A stretch of 64,000 nucleotides of DNA, taken from positions 107,256,099 to 107,320,098 of the forward strand of contig OY757913.1 in NCBI GenBank assembly GCA_963585895.1. Reading direction: 5' to 3'. Below are positions 1-11,015 of the stretch, one piece after another. This DNA is from Sepioteuthis lessoniana. Its lineage: Eukaryota > Mollusca > Cephalopoda > Myopsida > Loliginidae. The notes under the pieces were generated by a model that did no database searches, was not told the origin of the DNA, and saw nothing but the letters and a program-made list of their open reading frames with translations. Positions within the stretch are counted from its first letter, which is position 1; each line of letters begins with the position of its first letter. Made by a program: the position numbers and the translations under genes.

Positions 1-217
1 CCGGGAGACCTGGGTTCAATCCCACGTCGAGTCATACCAAAGACTCAAAAAATGGTACTTGATGCCTCCTTGCTTAACACTCAGCATTATAAGGTGCAGA
101 TCAAGGGTAAAGTAGAGCCATCCAGGGAAGGAGTAGCGCCCTCCCCTACATCTTGGTGTAGTAGCTATCGAAAAGGGAGCCTTCGGGTTACCCTCGACTA
201 TGGTCGCCAACTTTACT
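1..217 (+). mobile_element. SINE-2 copy, cut by the window start
   Basis: The window opens inside a tRNA-derived SINE, at the B-box/T-stem segment (GGGTTCAATCCC). The body runs through the shared motifs CTTGCTTAACACTCAGCATTA and CCCTCGACTATGGTCGCCAA to the ACTTACTT tail. The same unit recurs at 13.26 kb, 17.18 kb, 22.62 kb, 46.44 kb and 52.2 kb, which sets its limits. A (TA)n tract follows directly. It has no coding capacity and would depend on LINE machinery. Confidence 0.85.
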
Positions 218-219
218 TA

Positions 220-221
<2 letters not shown>

Positions 222-253
<32 letters not shown>
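222..253. repeat. (TA)n microsatellite
   Basis: About 16 TA dinucleotides directly after the SINE-2 tail. SINE and LINE ends in this window often abut TA tracts. Confidence 0.95.
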
Positions 254-255
<2 letters not shown>

Positions 256-357
256 CGACACCAGACGCTGTTGACTGTTTCTTCACAATTCTTTTATCTA
301 TGTATGCTCTTCCATTGATATTGAACCCTTTTTATTAATCGACTTAACAAACTGCAT

Positions 358-392
<35 letters not shown>
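358..392. repeat. (CA)n(TA)n compound microsatellite
   Basis: CA repeat followed without a break by a TA repeat. Confidence 0.95.
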
Positions 393-393
<1 letters not shown>

Positions 394-707
394 GGGATGT
401 ATTTTTAGACTAAAATGATTTAGCTACAAAAGTGTGTTTTTATTTTTGACAAAATAAATATGCATTTAACCATAAAAAATCATCACACACAACAGCATTA
501 TATTTTTTCATCAATAAAACTATCACCTACGTAAATTACTGCTTTACAAAATCTTAGCATTCTTTTTCATAGATTTTGTAAAGAAAGAGGAGAGCGGACT
601 TTCAGGTTTTTCATACATTTAAAAAAGATCATTTTCACTCTTTTACTATTCGTTTTGATCTCGGCTCTCCTATCAATACCAAATCAATTCAATAAGGAAG
701 AAATGTC

Positions 708-754
<47 letters not shown>

Positions 755-1410
755 TGCCCAGTTATAATTTCCAAAATTGTATTTCCTTTTTTGCCTCTAT
801 GCAATTTTGACATATTTTAGAAGAGTTTTTTGGAGTGCTGTCTTGTTGAAAGGTGAATTTCTTTTGAATCATACGTAAACGAGATGATTTAGCATGTCTT
901 TGCAAAATCGAATGATATTGATCTTTGCCCTGAATCATATCTCCAGGCGTCTCTACACCAAAATACTCCACCTCTTTCCAGACCTACCACTGTACTTAAC
1001 TGTTGAAAGCTTACATTCCCCATTTAAGCTTTTCCCCCAGCTTTTTTTTCTCTCCTTATAACGACAGAGTCCAAATTTCGCCTCCTCTGTCCACGATAAT
1101 TTTGCCACTTTTTCCGTGTCCAGTTTTTATATGTTTTTGCCCATAACTGTCTACTTATTCGACTCCTATAACAGGGGTTTCTTGATGGCTATGAACCCCC
1201 TGAGCTTCGCTGATCTAAGTCGATTTTTTAACGTTGACAAGAACACAGGTAACAGTCAAGATGAATTAAGTTCAGCTTTCAACTCTGGAGCAATTTTTCT
1301 TGTAATTCTTTAGCTTTCAATAATCAAGAGTTTATCTTCAACCGCAGTTGGAACATTTAGTCCGCGGCTTTAATTTAGTTTACTTTCGTGCCATTTTCTA
1401 ACTGCCTTCG
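393..1410. other. no recognised gene or repeat, except one (GA)n tract
   Basis: AT-rich sequence with a ~40-bp (GA)n tract at about 710-751. The short open frames on either strand have no recognisable domain and no repeated counterpart in the window. Confidence 0.5.
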
Positions 1411-1491
1411 TTGGCCCAGTCGTTTGGGGCTGTAGAATACACCGACTGCTTCTCTACAGAGGAGTAAGACTTACCCAACCAGTGACCTTAA
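1411..1491 (+). mobile_element. RPT-A head fragment
   Basis: This matches the 5' segment of the RPT-A family: TTGGCCCAGTCG, then GGGGCTGTAGAATACACCGA, then CTCTACAGAGGAGTAAGAC. Close copies sit at 34.25 kb, 38.54 kb and 54.27 kb. Only the first ~80 bp are present; the rest is missing or unrecognisable. Confidence 0.75.
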
Positions 1492-2716
1492 GCAAGGCCG
1501 GCCACAACAACCTATCGTTACCTCACCCACCACATGTCATTCAACATCCGGTTATCTGTCAGTAACGCTTTCCACATTTCAAGTCACTTGAACGAGATGT
1601 ACTGCCTTCTCATTTTCTACCAGAAATTTTTCACTAAATTTTTAGATAACGTTTCAAAAACTTTTCTTTACATTCAATAATTTTCTACTCTCTCTCTCTC
1701 TCTCTAAAACTTTCTTTCTAAGAAATTGAAAAATAAACATTTGAAAATATTCATTCCATCTATCGAAAAATGTTTGCCATCTTTGATTAATTATTTCAAA
1801 ATTATTATCTTAATTTTCTTTGCCAATGATTTTTTTAGGGGAGTGCTTTCAATTTTATGCTTTGGGAACATTTAACGACCCAGAATTATGTTTGATGATA
1901 TCGATTCCTTTTTACACCACAGTTTCGCAAAATATGGCTTCTCTGATATCAGGACTATTGAATTGCTTCCTAATCATTTTCATTGGGGCGTTTGAAATAG
2001 GCGGCCATTTTCAAAGCTGATGCGGACAATTGGAAGACGTTTCAACCTTGTTTTCATCTCCGGATAACATCAATATGTCTTCTTCCCATTTTCTATTCTT
2101 CACTATAAACAACTTCTTGCATTTTCCTTATGATCTTAAAGCAAATACACACATGAACACTCAAACATTTCATATTGCGTAGACATTTATATTTCATATT
2201 TATGCGCGGATTAGTGCTATAGTTTCATACTGCCAATGTTAAAGACTTAAAAAAAAAAAATAGAGTTTCATATAATTGTAGCTGTTACAGGACCAAATTG
2301 ATGTGTGTAATGTTGATTCACCGACACGGTACCTAATCAATAAGTGTAAGACCATAGCATCATTTCGACTATCAATGGGTTTACCTTATGAAAAATACAG
2401 GACGAACCCGTTCTTTTCAATAAGAAAAGTTTAATTCTGACCGAAACATTTTATACAGCAGTCAGCCATCGAAACATGAGAGAAAGATAGAAAGAAAGAC
2501 ATTAGTTCTTATATAGAAATGCTATAACACTCAATCGTGAGAGACGAGCGTTCAAAAAAACCGACTTTCTTTTCTTCGCATAAACAACCCTGGCACCAGG
2601 GGTCACGAATCTTGGACCTCAACTGATTATTTCCAACCCTCAAATCTGAACTCAACTGCCCTACTAAATTTGAAAAATATCATGCTCATTTAATATATCT
2701 TTATTATTCCATTCTC
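1492..2716. other. no recognised feature
   Basis: AT-rich, with a short (TC)n at about 1690 and an A-run near 2250. No ORF or repeat family was recognised. Confidence 0.4.
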
Positions 2717-2960
2717 TAATGATATCAGAACACGAGTGTTTCAATGTGACGTCACCTCCCTAAATCAGGTGAAAGAATGTTTATTGTTTAATATCCGGCC
2801 AACAACTATTTCTTGACAAACCTCCAATATGTTTTCTTATGTGATTTCCAAAACAATCGGTCAACTTATCCAGCCAGCACGTGCCCGCATATAACCTTCA
2901 CGACTTACACTTCCATTGAAAGTTTTTAACTACTTAAAATTTATCATTACAGATAACATG
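2717..2960 (+). repeat. RPT-C dispersed repeat, copy 1
   Basis: This aligns in order with 24,327-24,590. Shared blocks include CTAATGAT..GAGAACACG, TGATTTCCAAAACAA, and a GAAGTTTTTA-like block followed by AATTTAT. The copies are strongly diverged, so the family is old. Its class is unknown; solo-LTR origin is possible because no coding frame is seen. Confidence 0.5.
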
Positions 2961-3027
2961 ATTAACAAATATTATTAATTATTATCCGTAAGTACATTAC
3001 ATAATCATTGACTGTTATCTCAGAGTC

Positions 3028-3200
3028 AGTTGTTCATAGTCAGAGTGAACCTGGGAGTAATGGAAATTAAGGTGCCCTGCAAACTTCCCAAAGCTTCAGA
3101 ACTATGGCCTCAGCATAAGATGTAGTTTAGTTTCATACTTTGGATACCTCATTTATGGAGAGTCGGGGTCTTATCATCTGTAAAGTGTTATAGTCAGCAT
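3028..3200 (-). mobile_element. diverged RPT-A head fragment
   Basis: Reverse-strand match to the RPT-A head: AACCTGGGAGTAATGG, then GGTGCCCTGCAAACTTCCCA, then CTCAGCATAAGATG. These correspond to the conserved order 'GGACCTGGGAGTGATGGCAA..CTCACCATCAGATTG'. Many substitutions mark it as old. Confidence 0.55.
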
Positions 3201-3325
3201 ATTCTGAGCCCCACTAACAGGAAATCTTGAAAAATAAAACGCATGTGATGGGTAAATAGTTGTCTAAATTACAGAAAATGCTACTCTCTTTGAGTGAAAT
3301 CGAACTTTTTGAAAAACTTTGTATT

Positions 3326-3351
3326 TATATATATATATATATATATATATA
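3326..3351. repeat. (TA)n microsatellite
   Basis: TA tract abutting the terminal sequence of the possible MITE at 3352. Confidence 0.9.
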
Positions 3352-3545
3352 GTATTATTCGGTCCAGTTAAACCGGAGTTGGGAGGAATTCCATCAGGAC
3401 AAAAAACATTCAACAGGGAACATTTAAGCCTTCCTGGTAAAGAGCTCAATGTAACAGAAATTACAGAGCAATAATTTCATTAAGAAAAAACACAAACCTG
3501 ACACATTAGGATTATAAATTTATTCCCATCCTGTTATGTATTTTT
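3352..3545 (+). mobile_element. possible MITE fragment (terminus plus internal module)
   Basis: The first ~34 bp (AGTATTATTCGGTCCAGTTA..GGAGTTGGGA) reappear inverted at about 60,247-60,281, ending next to a TA tract. A second block, at about 3,482-3,540 (AGAAAAAACACAAACC..TTAGGATTATAAATTTATTC), reappears in direct orientation at about 60,178-60,235. The simplest reading is a TA-targeting miniature inverted-repeat transposon. On that reading this copy keeps the left terminus and the other copy keeps the right terminus. No transposase is seen. Confidence 0.45.
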
Positions 3546-3734
3546 GATAAAATCAAAAAGCACGAAAAAACATTAACAGGACTTCTTTAGATCTTATGGA
3601 TAAAATAAATCAGGATAGACACAGAAAAGAAGGGTGGGGGATAGAAGAGGGGTGAAGAGTTATAATTTAAGAAATTGATTTACTATAATTCTAACTGACA
3701 ATAAAATAAAAAAAACGGAATTGGGCTAAATGAG

Positions 3735-3950
3735 GAGATAACTCTTGAAATAGAAATGTTTTTGACAATTAAACCATACTTACATTTAAACTGCGTGCTT
3801 ATGCTTAACTGAATTATTTGAAATAGAACTGTTTTTCGACATCAAAACTGTATTTACACTTAACTGAATTGTTACATATAACTGCTTGAATAGTTTGAAA
3901 TGGAAATGTTTTTGACAATTAAACTGTGACCCAACAAACCAAACCAGATA
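3735..3950 (+). mobile_element. RPT-A body fragment
   Basis: Central RPT-A subrepeats of the type GAATTGTTTGAAATAGAACTG-TTTTTGACATTTAAACTG, closely resembling 38,815-39,000. It ends in CAAACCAAACC, the family's 3' tail. The head and the hairpin are missing. Confidence 0.75.
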
Positions 3951-4089
3951 TAATATTCCTTACTGCTGAGTAATATTACCGAAAATTACACATACATACT
4001 AGCGTATAAAATATCCTTTGCTACTACAGAGCGAAAGACATTCACAAAAGTCTTTCACCCCCTAAAAATATATCATGTAGTTTTTGTTG

Positions 4090-4320
4090 TTTGTTTGGGT
4101 TTTATGGCATATCAATCATTGCGGGATATTCATGGCCAAAACCTGTTTATGCGTCTACAAATATATATGATTTGTAAACGAACATTTTTAGATAAACTTT
4201 TTAAAAGGAGAAACAGCTGATTTGTGTACACACAGTTAAATGGTTTCAACCATTGCTATTTAACATCAACAGTTCAATTTAAATTCATTCATTTGCCTGC
4301 ATATATTTAAATTGTTAAAA
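4090..4320 (-). mobile_element. RPT-A tail and body fragment
   Basis: It begins with the reverse complement of the hairpin tail (GGGTTTTATGGCATATCAAT). It continues into the body variant CACACAGTTAAATGGTTTCAA..ATTGCTATTTAACA, also seen at 17.1 kb, 18.35 kb and 42.3 kb. It stops at the SINE-1 start. Confidence 0.65.
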
Positions 4321-4580
4321 AGAGGTGCCCGTGGGGTAATGGTTATCGTCGTTATAAATGGACACGGAGACACGAGTTCAAATCCTGGACGAGAATGATT
4401 GCATTTCACATAGCACTAATACCCTTGGGAAAGGTATAAATCCAATTATTCTCCCTCCCGCTATGGGTAAATGGCAGACTAGGTTCTTCAGCCTTGGTGA
4501 GGCAACTAGTCTAGGAGAAGGAAACCTTTGAATTCAAACCTCTTAAATTCCGCTTAAAAATTGACCTTGTGACATATCCT
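4321..4580 (+). mobile_element. SINE-1, tRNA-derived
   Basis: The 5' end is tRNA-like, with A-box TGGGGTAATGG and B-box GAGTTCAAATCC. The family body follows: ACCCTTGGGAAAGGTAT, ATTCTCCCTCCCGCTATGGG, GCAACTAGTCTAGGAGAAGG. The terminal GAGCGGAGGGGTTGG tail is lost, because the copy runs into RPT-A tail sequence after CCTGCCTGAGC. Confidence 0.85.
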
Positions 4581-4584
4581 GCCT

Positions 4585-4752
4585 GAGCATATATATGTAT
4601 AAAGAGGATTTGGCATTAAATAAAATACAATGGTTGATATACCATAAAAGCCAACCAAACCAAATCCTATATATCTAATATAAATGTATAAAGAGGATTT
4701 GGCATTAAATATCCTACAATGGTTGAAATACCATAAAGTCAATTAAACCAAA
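4585..4752 (+). repeat. two RPT-A tail units in tandem
   Basis: Two ~90-bp units, each with TATAAAGAGGATTTGGCATT followed by a palindromic hairpin and ending AAACCAAA. They have the same sequence and period as the arrays at 18.8 kb and 37.4 kb, which lie on the other strand. Confidence 0.8.
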
Positions 4753-5244
4753 CAAAGTGATATGAAGTATGAATAAAATGGACGGGGTTGTGGATTGATG
4801 ATAAATTAATAAATTAAGTATCAAACTTAAGATTTATATCTTAAGGATATAAGGATTAATCTTAAGGATTATAAGGGATTAGTTTTCTGAATGATAAAAG
4901 TTTTAATTTAAGATATTCTAAAATCCAAAACTTTTCTAATCTTGATTTTTCTCTCCGGATTTCTCTTCGTTTTTCGTTCCTACCTCTTCCTCTCTGGCTC
5001 TCACCCACTCTTTCACTTAATATATCTAAAGTACTCACCGGAGAAAAAAAAAAGAAAGCAATATACCCACGTAGATGTACAGAAAAAACAGTCTTAACTA
5101 AACCACTAGATCTAATTTTAAAACAATAGAAAATGCTATGAAGTATTCTCTATTGATAACATACTAGGACATATGAATTTTTAAGTGATATTACCTTCTT
5201 TTATCAAGAAAAAATTCGATAAAAACAAAGAACTTTTCAAATCG
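4753..5244. other. no recognised feature
   Basis: AT-rich stretch with short ATAAGGATT-type echoes near 4,840-4,880. Nothing else was recognised. Confidence 0.4.
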
Positions 5245-5287
<43 letters not shown>

Positions 5288-5310
5288 TGTGTGTGTGTGT
5301 GTGTGTGTAT
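5245..5310. repeat. (AT)n(GT)n compound microsatellite
   Basis: ~38 bp of AT followed by ~24 bp of GT. Open frames of 60-140 codons across it come from translated dinucleotides. Confidence 0.95.
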
Positions 5311-5551
5311 GTGTTTTCGTCATTCCTTAACAGAAAACTCCTCCCAGAGGTAAGATTTGAGTATTAGGAAAACATTAAGATATAAACAATGGCGCCGCAT
5401 CAAGCTATTTCAAACGAAAAGTTTCGCTGGTGTTTTGCGCAATAGAAAACACCCGGGAGTAAATGGGGTGAATAACAAGGGACCTATTTTAAAGAACGTT
5501 AACTTTTTATTCATTGTCCATTTATTGTCTTTGCGGATTCATCTTTGCTCT

Positions 5552-5553
<2 letters not shown>

Positions 5554-5587
<34 letters not shown>
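5554..5587. repeat. (TA)n microsatellite
   Basis: TA tract exactly at the 5' truncation point of the RTE fragment that follows. Confidence 0.95.
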
Positions 5588-5590
<3 letters not shown>

Positions 5591-5860
5591 AGACGAACCA
5601 GACATGCAGGACACTGCTGGAAAAGCACGGACGAACTCATAAGTGATGTACTCTTATGGACCCCGACATATGGCCGAGCAAAAGCAGGACGACCAGCACG
5701 AACATACATTCAGCAACTATGTGAGGATGCGGGATGTAGTCCAGAAGACCTACAAGAGGTAAATAGTACCAGAGGCGATGAACGATAGGGAAAAGTGGCG
5801 AGAGAGGGTCAGGGATATCCGTGCTACCAGCACGACATGATGATGATGATGATGATATAT
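5588..5860 (+). mobile_element. RTE-type LINE, 5'-truncated 3' end
   Basis: It encodes the last ~85 residues of the RTE-like polyprotein family: VRRTRHAGHCWKS..ELISDVLLWTP..GRAKAGRPARTYIQQ. A frameshift near GDER follows, then the family 3' end CACGACATGATGATGATGATG. This (ATG)n terminus marks all RTE copies here. The coding part is truncated and dead. Compare the near-complete copy at 47.37-51.06 kb. Confidence 0.9.
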
Positions 5861-7431
5861 ATAAATATTTGTATGTGCGTGTGTGTGTGTTAGCTTTGTT
5901 CGCACTGGGTGCCATACTAAATGGTTTCGGTTCCAAATTAAGATAAACTACAGAATAATAATCCATATAAATTTGCCTTTGTACCAATGTGTATGCGTAT
6001 AATCTTTTCAGTAAGTTTAGCTTTGTGTGGCACAAGGTCAGAAGTCTAGAGCACCAAGTGAAAATTAAACTTTCTGGTAACGATTTGTGACGTACCTTAA
6101 AAACAAAAGATTGTCTTGACATTATTACAAGACTGCTTGAATGACGCACTTTGTGAGGATCTTACTCAATTCCCAATCATTGTTAATCTACAAGTTTGGC
6201 TCGTTAACCATTACACTATGACGATCTTCCGTGAATGCGTATGTGCATGTGTTTGGGCGCCTGTGTGCGTGTGTATGTGTGTTTGTCCAGATTATACACG
6301 TATAATTAATAACTATTAAAGTTTCAATGGAAAGATAAATTTGTTTCTTTATAATAATTTTCTTGATAATTGCAAATCCTTTATTGTATAGCTGCGCGCA
6401 ACATCAAGTTCTCGTATAAGCGAGATTTAACGAGATATTTTTCTTAGATCTATGACTTCGTAAACAACTTGTTTGTTGAAATATTCATTTATTTTTGCTT
6501 TAGGGGATTTTAATATTTTTTTTCTTTCATCTTTTCTATTGTCTTTTCTTTTTTTTTTTTTTTTTGAAAATATCAAACATTGTTTATATTCCAAAACGTA
6601 TAACAGATTTCCAAGAGGAAAACGATTATTTTTGAAAGTCGTCAAATATTTCTTCTTTCGGATGCACCACGTTTGTTATGTGCACAACACTGCGTTATTT
6701 CCTGTTGGTGCAGTTAGGTGCACCTGTGTTTGCCTGAAACAAAAAAACAATGTAAAAACAAACAAAATATTTATTTTCCTTCACACTGAAATAAAATAAT
6801 AGTTTCATTGCAGATGAACTTTTCGTCAAGTTTGTCAACTATAGAGTCACTGTTTAAAAATGGTGGAACATCGGCCATATTATCTACTAAGGAGACCTCA
6901 AATGTTAAAATGTGATTGCATAAAACAAAACAAAATCAAAACAAACAAAGCAAGACCAAACAAGAAAAAAAAAACGAGAAAGAACCGATGCTGACAGTCA
7001 AGAATTATTTTAGACATTCATAAAAGGGATTTATTTGCAGAGCTTTCTAATATATATATATATATATATTTATAGAGAGAGAGAGAGAGAGAGAGAGAAT
7101 ATGGGTGGTGTGGAAACTATCACGATTTTGAATTATTAATTTCCTGCATCTGTTTCTTAATTAAGGTTTTGTCTACAATGCAGCAAACTAGAGTCAGTTT
7201 AACAGTGTCTACGATGGAAGGAGCTGCATGACACTTTATTCTTGCAGAAATTTGAAAACGGCTTAGAATTCTGGGTAGAGTTCACGATGGATGCCACAAT
7301 ATGAATATTTCAAAGTGTTTGGGTGTCAATCTGGGTGCAAATTGATATTAATGAAAAACCAAACAGCCAATCCACACTATTGTGTTTCGAGTGGTCCTTA
7401 GCGATGATAAAGTCATGTAGCACAGTTTCCA
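5861..7431. other. mostly unrecognised; a small SINE-3 tail and microsatellites
   Basis: A short reverse SINE-3-like piece (GTGGCACAAGGTC) lies near 6,013-6,050. GT-rich sequence at 6,238-6,285, a T-run at 6,547-6,565 and (TA)n(GA)n at about 7,050-7,100 are low complexity. The open frames near 6,430-6,800 are low-complexity K/F-rich translations. No gene was recognised. Confidence 0.45.
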
Positions 7432-7962
7432 TGATCCTATTTACCCAACCCCTCCGCTCGGAGTCTGTGAACAAGAGTCTGTGAACACAGAGATGATTCT
7501 TCGATCCACTGAGTCTTCAGAAGAATTCGCCACATAGACATACATGGGTGCTGGAAGCATTTGGCATTGTATCCTTGTGTTTTCACATATGACTCATCAG
7601 ACCGGCCCCTGAGAGACACAATCTTCCACATAAACTAGATTTTGGAACTTCTCCACTTTGGATGTTAGTTGACTCAAATTCATCCTTTCAAATAGACCGT
7701 TTCAGTTATTGGTTTTTAATCCAGTGGGACTCAAATTCTTCCACAGACCGGTGGATTGTGGCTCTCCAGCTAGGTTTGTCAGAAGCCTGCTTCTCCCAGT
7801 CTTCCTGGGGATGGCAGTGTTTTACAATGGATGCTTGAGGCAGTCCTTAAACCTAAATTTGGGTTTGCAAGAACAACATTTGCCAGCTGTGATTACTCCA
7901 ACAATCATTCGTGCAAACTAGATAATCAGACCAGCGAAGACGAAATTCATGGATTAAACTCT
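7432..7962 (-). mobile_element. LINE 3' end with C-terminal zinc-finger-like motif and SINE-1-like tail
   Basis: On the reverse strand, about 7,700-7,860 encodes DWEKQASDKPSWRATIH. Downstream, after at least one stop, is CGRLCLSGAGLMSHM..KH. This pairing of a 'DRxxWR' block with a Cys/His finger is typical of the C-terminus of several LINE polyproteins. The upstream reverse transcriptase is absent and the frame is broken. About 100 bp further on, the element ends CCGAGCGGAGGGGTTGGGTA.., which is the SINE-1 3' end. I infer a 5'-truncated LINE copy. A chance SINE fragment next to it is the alternative. Confidence 0.65.

Positions 7963-7964
<2 letters not shown>

Positions 7965-8006
<42 letters not shown>
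7965..8006. repeat. (TA)n microsatellite
   Basis: ~20 TA units at the 5' truncation point of the LINE fragment. Confidence 0.95.
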
Positions 8007-8009
<3 letters not shown>

Positions 8010-8212
8010 TGTTTATGTTTGGGTATATATGTATCTGCGTTGCGGATGAGTAAAAAATTGTTAGAAATTAAACTCTTCCTTTCAAAGTGGTATGATTTCT
8101 GGAGATACCCGAAATACTTGGCGAGACATCGGAGCCTTGATTAACTAAACTTAAAAAAAAAATGATCATATCTTTCAAAAGCTTTCAACGTTTTTTTTCT
8201 ATAGCTCTTCAA

Positions 8213-8270
8213 ATATATATATATATAGAGAGAGAGAGAGAGGGAGAGAGGGAGAGAGAGGATGGAGAGA
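8213..8270. repeat. (TA)n(GA)n compound microsatellite
   Basis: TA then GA units with interruptions. Confidence 0.95.
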
Positions 8271-8353
8271 GACAGAAAAGGGATATGCAAATATTGAGAG
8301 AAATAAACAAAAATTTGCATGTGTATGCATTTCGTAAAACCATCCGCCACGGG

Positions 8354-8596
8354 TAAGATATGACACAAGATTATTTTTCAAGTGGAGTAAAGGTGGTTTT
8401 GGATTTTTCTTCTCCTCGACTGGTTGCCTAATTTAGGCGAAATGAGTGCCTTACAATTTTCCCGAAGTTGGTGAGAGAATTATTGATAGCTTTTCCCAAA
8501 GTATTAGCGCCAAATAAAAAACAAACAATCTCTTCTGGATTTGAACTAGGCCCTTTGATTCCTTTTCCTTCGGTGAAAACCATTACGCTAAGTTCA
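8354..8596 (-). mobile_element. diverged SINE-1
   Basis: Reverse-strand order matches the family end to end. It runs from ATGACACAAG through TTCTCCTCGACTGGTTGCC and TCTGGATTTGAAC (B-box) to AACCATTACG (A-box). Heavy substitution indicates an old copy. Confidence 0.6.
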
Positions 8597-8744
8597 CCTT
8601 TGTTTATAATACTGTATGTAGGAGCTAAAATAGTAATAAAATTATATGGAACATCATTCAGGAGATTTTCGCATAAGAATTTAGCATTTGATCAAAAAAA
8701 AAAAAAATACAAGAAGAATAAATATATCGAACTAAGATTGTAAA

Positions 8745-8960
8745 GTGTAGTGTAATGGCTAAAGTGTGGGTCAGCGACATCCTTGTAAGTGAGTTCGAAC
8801 TCTGATCCTTGTATTATGTTCCCTTTTGGACTAAAATCCAGAGGAAAGCCATGAACCACTTATACACCCTAGCTATGGGTTAAATAATACCATTATGTTC
8901 TTATACAAGAATTGACTTGGTATCGACTATCCTACGAAGTCTGATATGCTAATAAATGGA
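8745..8960 (+). mobile_element. SINE-4, tRNA-derived
   Basis: A-box GTGTAATGGCTAAAGTG and B-box GAGTTCGAACTC are followed by the family body TGGACTAAAATCC..AAAGCCATGAACC and CTAGCTATGGGTTAAATA. The 3' hairpin tail is degenerate. Better tails are at 9.86 kb and 12.03 kb. Confidence 0.7.
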
Positions 8961-9153
8961 ATAAAAATATGAAAATTATACTTAAAAATAATAATTCTTT
9001 CAAATATTTTTATAACGTTTTTATTAACTGCAATTAGGAGACACAGTTACTCAGGAGATATTATGCTTTTTGTCAACGTTATTTCTTTTCTATATCTTTT
9101 ATCCTTTTCTGTTTGTCTAGAGTGTATTTTTATACAAAAATTTCCATAGTCAA

Positions 9154-9161
<8 letters not shown>

Positions 9162-9211
<50 letters not shown>
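9162..9211. repeat. (GA)n microsatellite
   Basis: ~25 GA dinucleotides. Confidence 0.95.
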
Positions 9212-9214
<3 letters not shown>

Positions 9215-9855
9215 TGCACACTGACATATCTGTGAATGACAACATTTGAAGAGTATGAAACATTAAATTACCACACTCTGCGCATGTGCATTACTAAATC
9301 GTCCAATATAAAATATGGCGACTGAATGTCGCTTTGGGCTTTAAGCATTATCTTCTTAAAAACGGGTGTAATTTAATTGTTGGACTAATTCAATCAGGCA
9401 TTTATGTGGATTTAGTCACAAGCTAAAGGCCACGATATGACCGATGCGAATTATACCCGGGAAAATAGCATTAAATTAGAGAAAAAGATACGTGGGACGT
9501 TCGGTTTTAACCTTTGCTGAAGCACAAATCAGAAGAATCTAAAGATCTGCATTTTATTTAATTGATTGAATCGAAGTTACTTCTGTATCGATCTGCCACA
9601 TCAGCACTATCATGTACAACCAACAAATCCCGGTGATATCGGAAGGTACTGCTAAGGCGTCCTGTTTTAGGGTTATGTTATACCAGGCTCCGAAATTATG
9701 CCTGACGCGAGTTGTTATCTGATAAACGTTTTGTTGATGACACCGATTTTGCCTTTGAGAAAGTAGTCATATAAATAAATTCATTCAGCTAAGAATTGTT
9801 TTAAACTGCTAAATATTAAATGCATACTGGCAATATTAAAGGTTATAAGAAGCAG
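9212..9855. other. no recognised feature
   Basis: No ORF, no repeat match within the window and no tandem structure noticed. Confidence 0.4.
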
Positions 9856-9857
9856 AA

Positions 9858-10095
9858 TTCTTCGTGGTGTTGTAGCTAAAGTGCTGAACTGCGACATCGC
9901 AGTAAGCGATTTCGACCTGCAGTTGTGGTAGAGCGATCATTTACGGTTTAATACACTTAGAAAAGGCATAAAATTCCTTATTCACCATGGCTTAAATAGT
10001 CTCAGTTCTGTCATTCTGAAAGGATAGCTTCGGCATTAAATAACCCTCGGAAGTAGATATGCCCTTAAACAAAACAAAAAAAAAAACAGACCAAA
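9858..10095 (+). mobile_element. SINE-4, tRNA-derived
   Basis: tRNA-like head GTGGTGTTGTAGCTAAAGTG with B-box region CGATTTCGACCTGC, then the body AGAAAAGGCATAAAATTCC. The 3' end, CGGCATTAAATAACCCTCGG..GATATGCCC followed by ACCAAACCAAA, is the same hairpin-plus-AAACC tail found on RPT-A. Confidence 0.75.
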
Positions 10096-10098
10096 CCA

Positions 10099-10240
10099 AA
10101 TGTTAAAAAAGCCAATGTATTAATAAAGTTCATTTTAAACAGGTAAGCACTTATTTTCAATATCAATGTTTTAAAAGCCAATGTATTAATAAAGTTCATA
10201 ATCGTTCTTATCGGGTAAACACTTAGAACCCCAGCATATA
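10099..10240 (+). repeat. two copies of a ~68-bp unit
   Basis: GCCAATGTATTAATAAAGTT appears twice (about 10,111 and 10,178). A third, diverged copy lies at 11,016-11,105, beyond the mariner remnant, so the unit brackets that remnant. Confidence 0.65.
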
Positions 10241-10544
10241 GAATCAAAATATCGTATGATTTTTAAAACACATTTATTTTGGTCTGATTAGTCCAATTTT
10301 TGAAAACAACGATTAATCTATATTTTCATGATTAGTACTATTATTCAAACACTTTTAAAAAATTAAAATTCAGTCCAATATGAGTATGAAAATAAACGAC
10401 AAAGAAGCTATGCTTTGCTTAATGCCGAAACCACAACAAAGTATCTTTGTCTACCACATACAAAGCAAAGAAAATTTTTTTTTTACAGAAAAACAGTCTT
10501 TTTTAAGGAAAAGGGGAAGTATAGGACTGAACAAAAAACGAAAA

Positions 10545-10885
10545 GAAGGCTTTTCAACTGCTCTTACTACGGCAATTAAGATGGACCCACAACGTCGATA
10601 AGAAGGCACGCTAATGAATTGAAAGTCCTGTGAGGAAAACTGTGAGGACAACAATTAAAAAGGATTTAAGACCAGAACTTAACTCCCCCACCCCTGATTG
10701 CGCTTTATGGGGCGTTTTAGAAAATAAAACAAATGTAACTTCCCATTCAAATATTCGTTCGCCTAAGACTGCTATTGAAGAAGAATGGAATAAAATGTAA
10801 GAATTTATTTTGAAGGTATGCAAATCGTTTCGATGGCGTGTTAATACAATAATTAAAAAGAACGAGAGCCATAATGTGTAAATAT
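10545..10885 (+). pseudogene. mariner-family transposase remnant, catalytic core deleted
   Basis: After a helix-turn-helix-like piece (IRRHANELKV, TTIKKDLRPE) the frame jumps straight to the C-terminal signature of mariner transposases: ALWGVLENKTNVTSH, then KTAIEEEWNKM. A stop and a FILKVCKSFRWRVNTIIKKN segment in a neighbouring frame follow. The region that should carry the DDE/D triad is absent. Family transposases are about 340 residues, and here perhaps 120 are recognisable across several frames. It is a dead deletion derivative. I could not define terminal inverted repeats. Confidence 0.65.
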
Positions 10886-11015
10886 ACTTTTTTTATGTCT
10901 ATCTTTTTATTTTGTTGCTTATTTTTTTTAATTAAAATCATTCTTTTTTTTTATAATACAGTTGTTTATTATTACCCAATTGTATTCCTTATTTTTCTTC
11001 CGCACACTACGGTTT

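Noticed and set aside
5357-5788. A 143-codon open frame spanning upstream sequence, (TA)n and the RTE tail
   Set aside because: It is an accidental fusion: unrelated N-terminal residues, a translated TA repeat and then RTE C-terminal coding.
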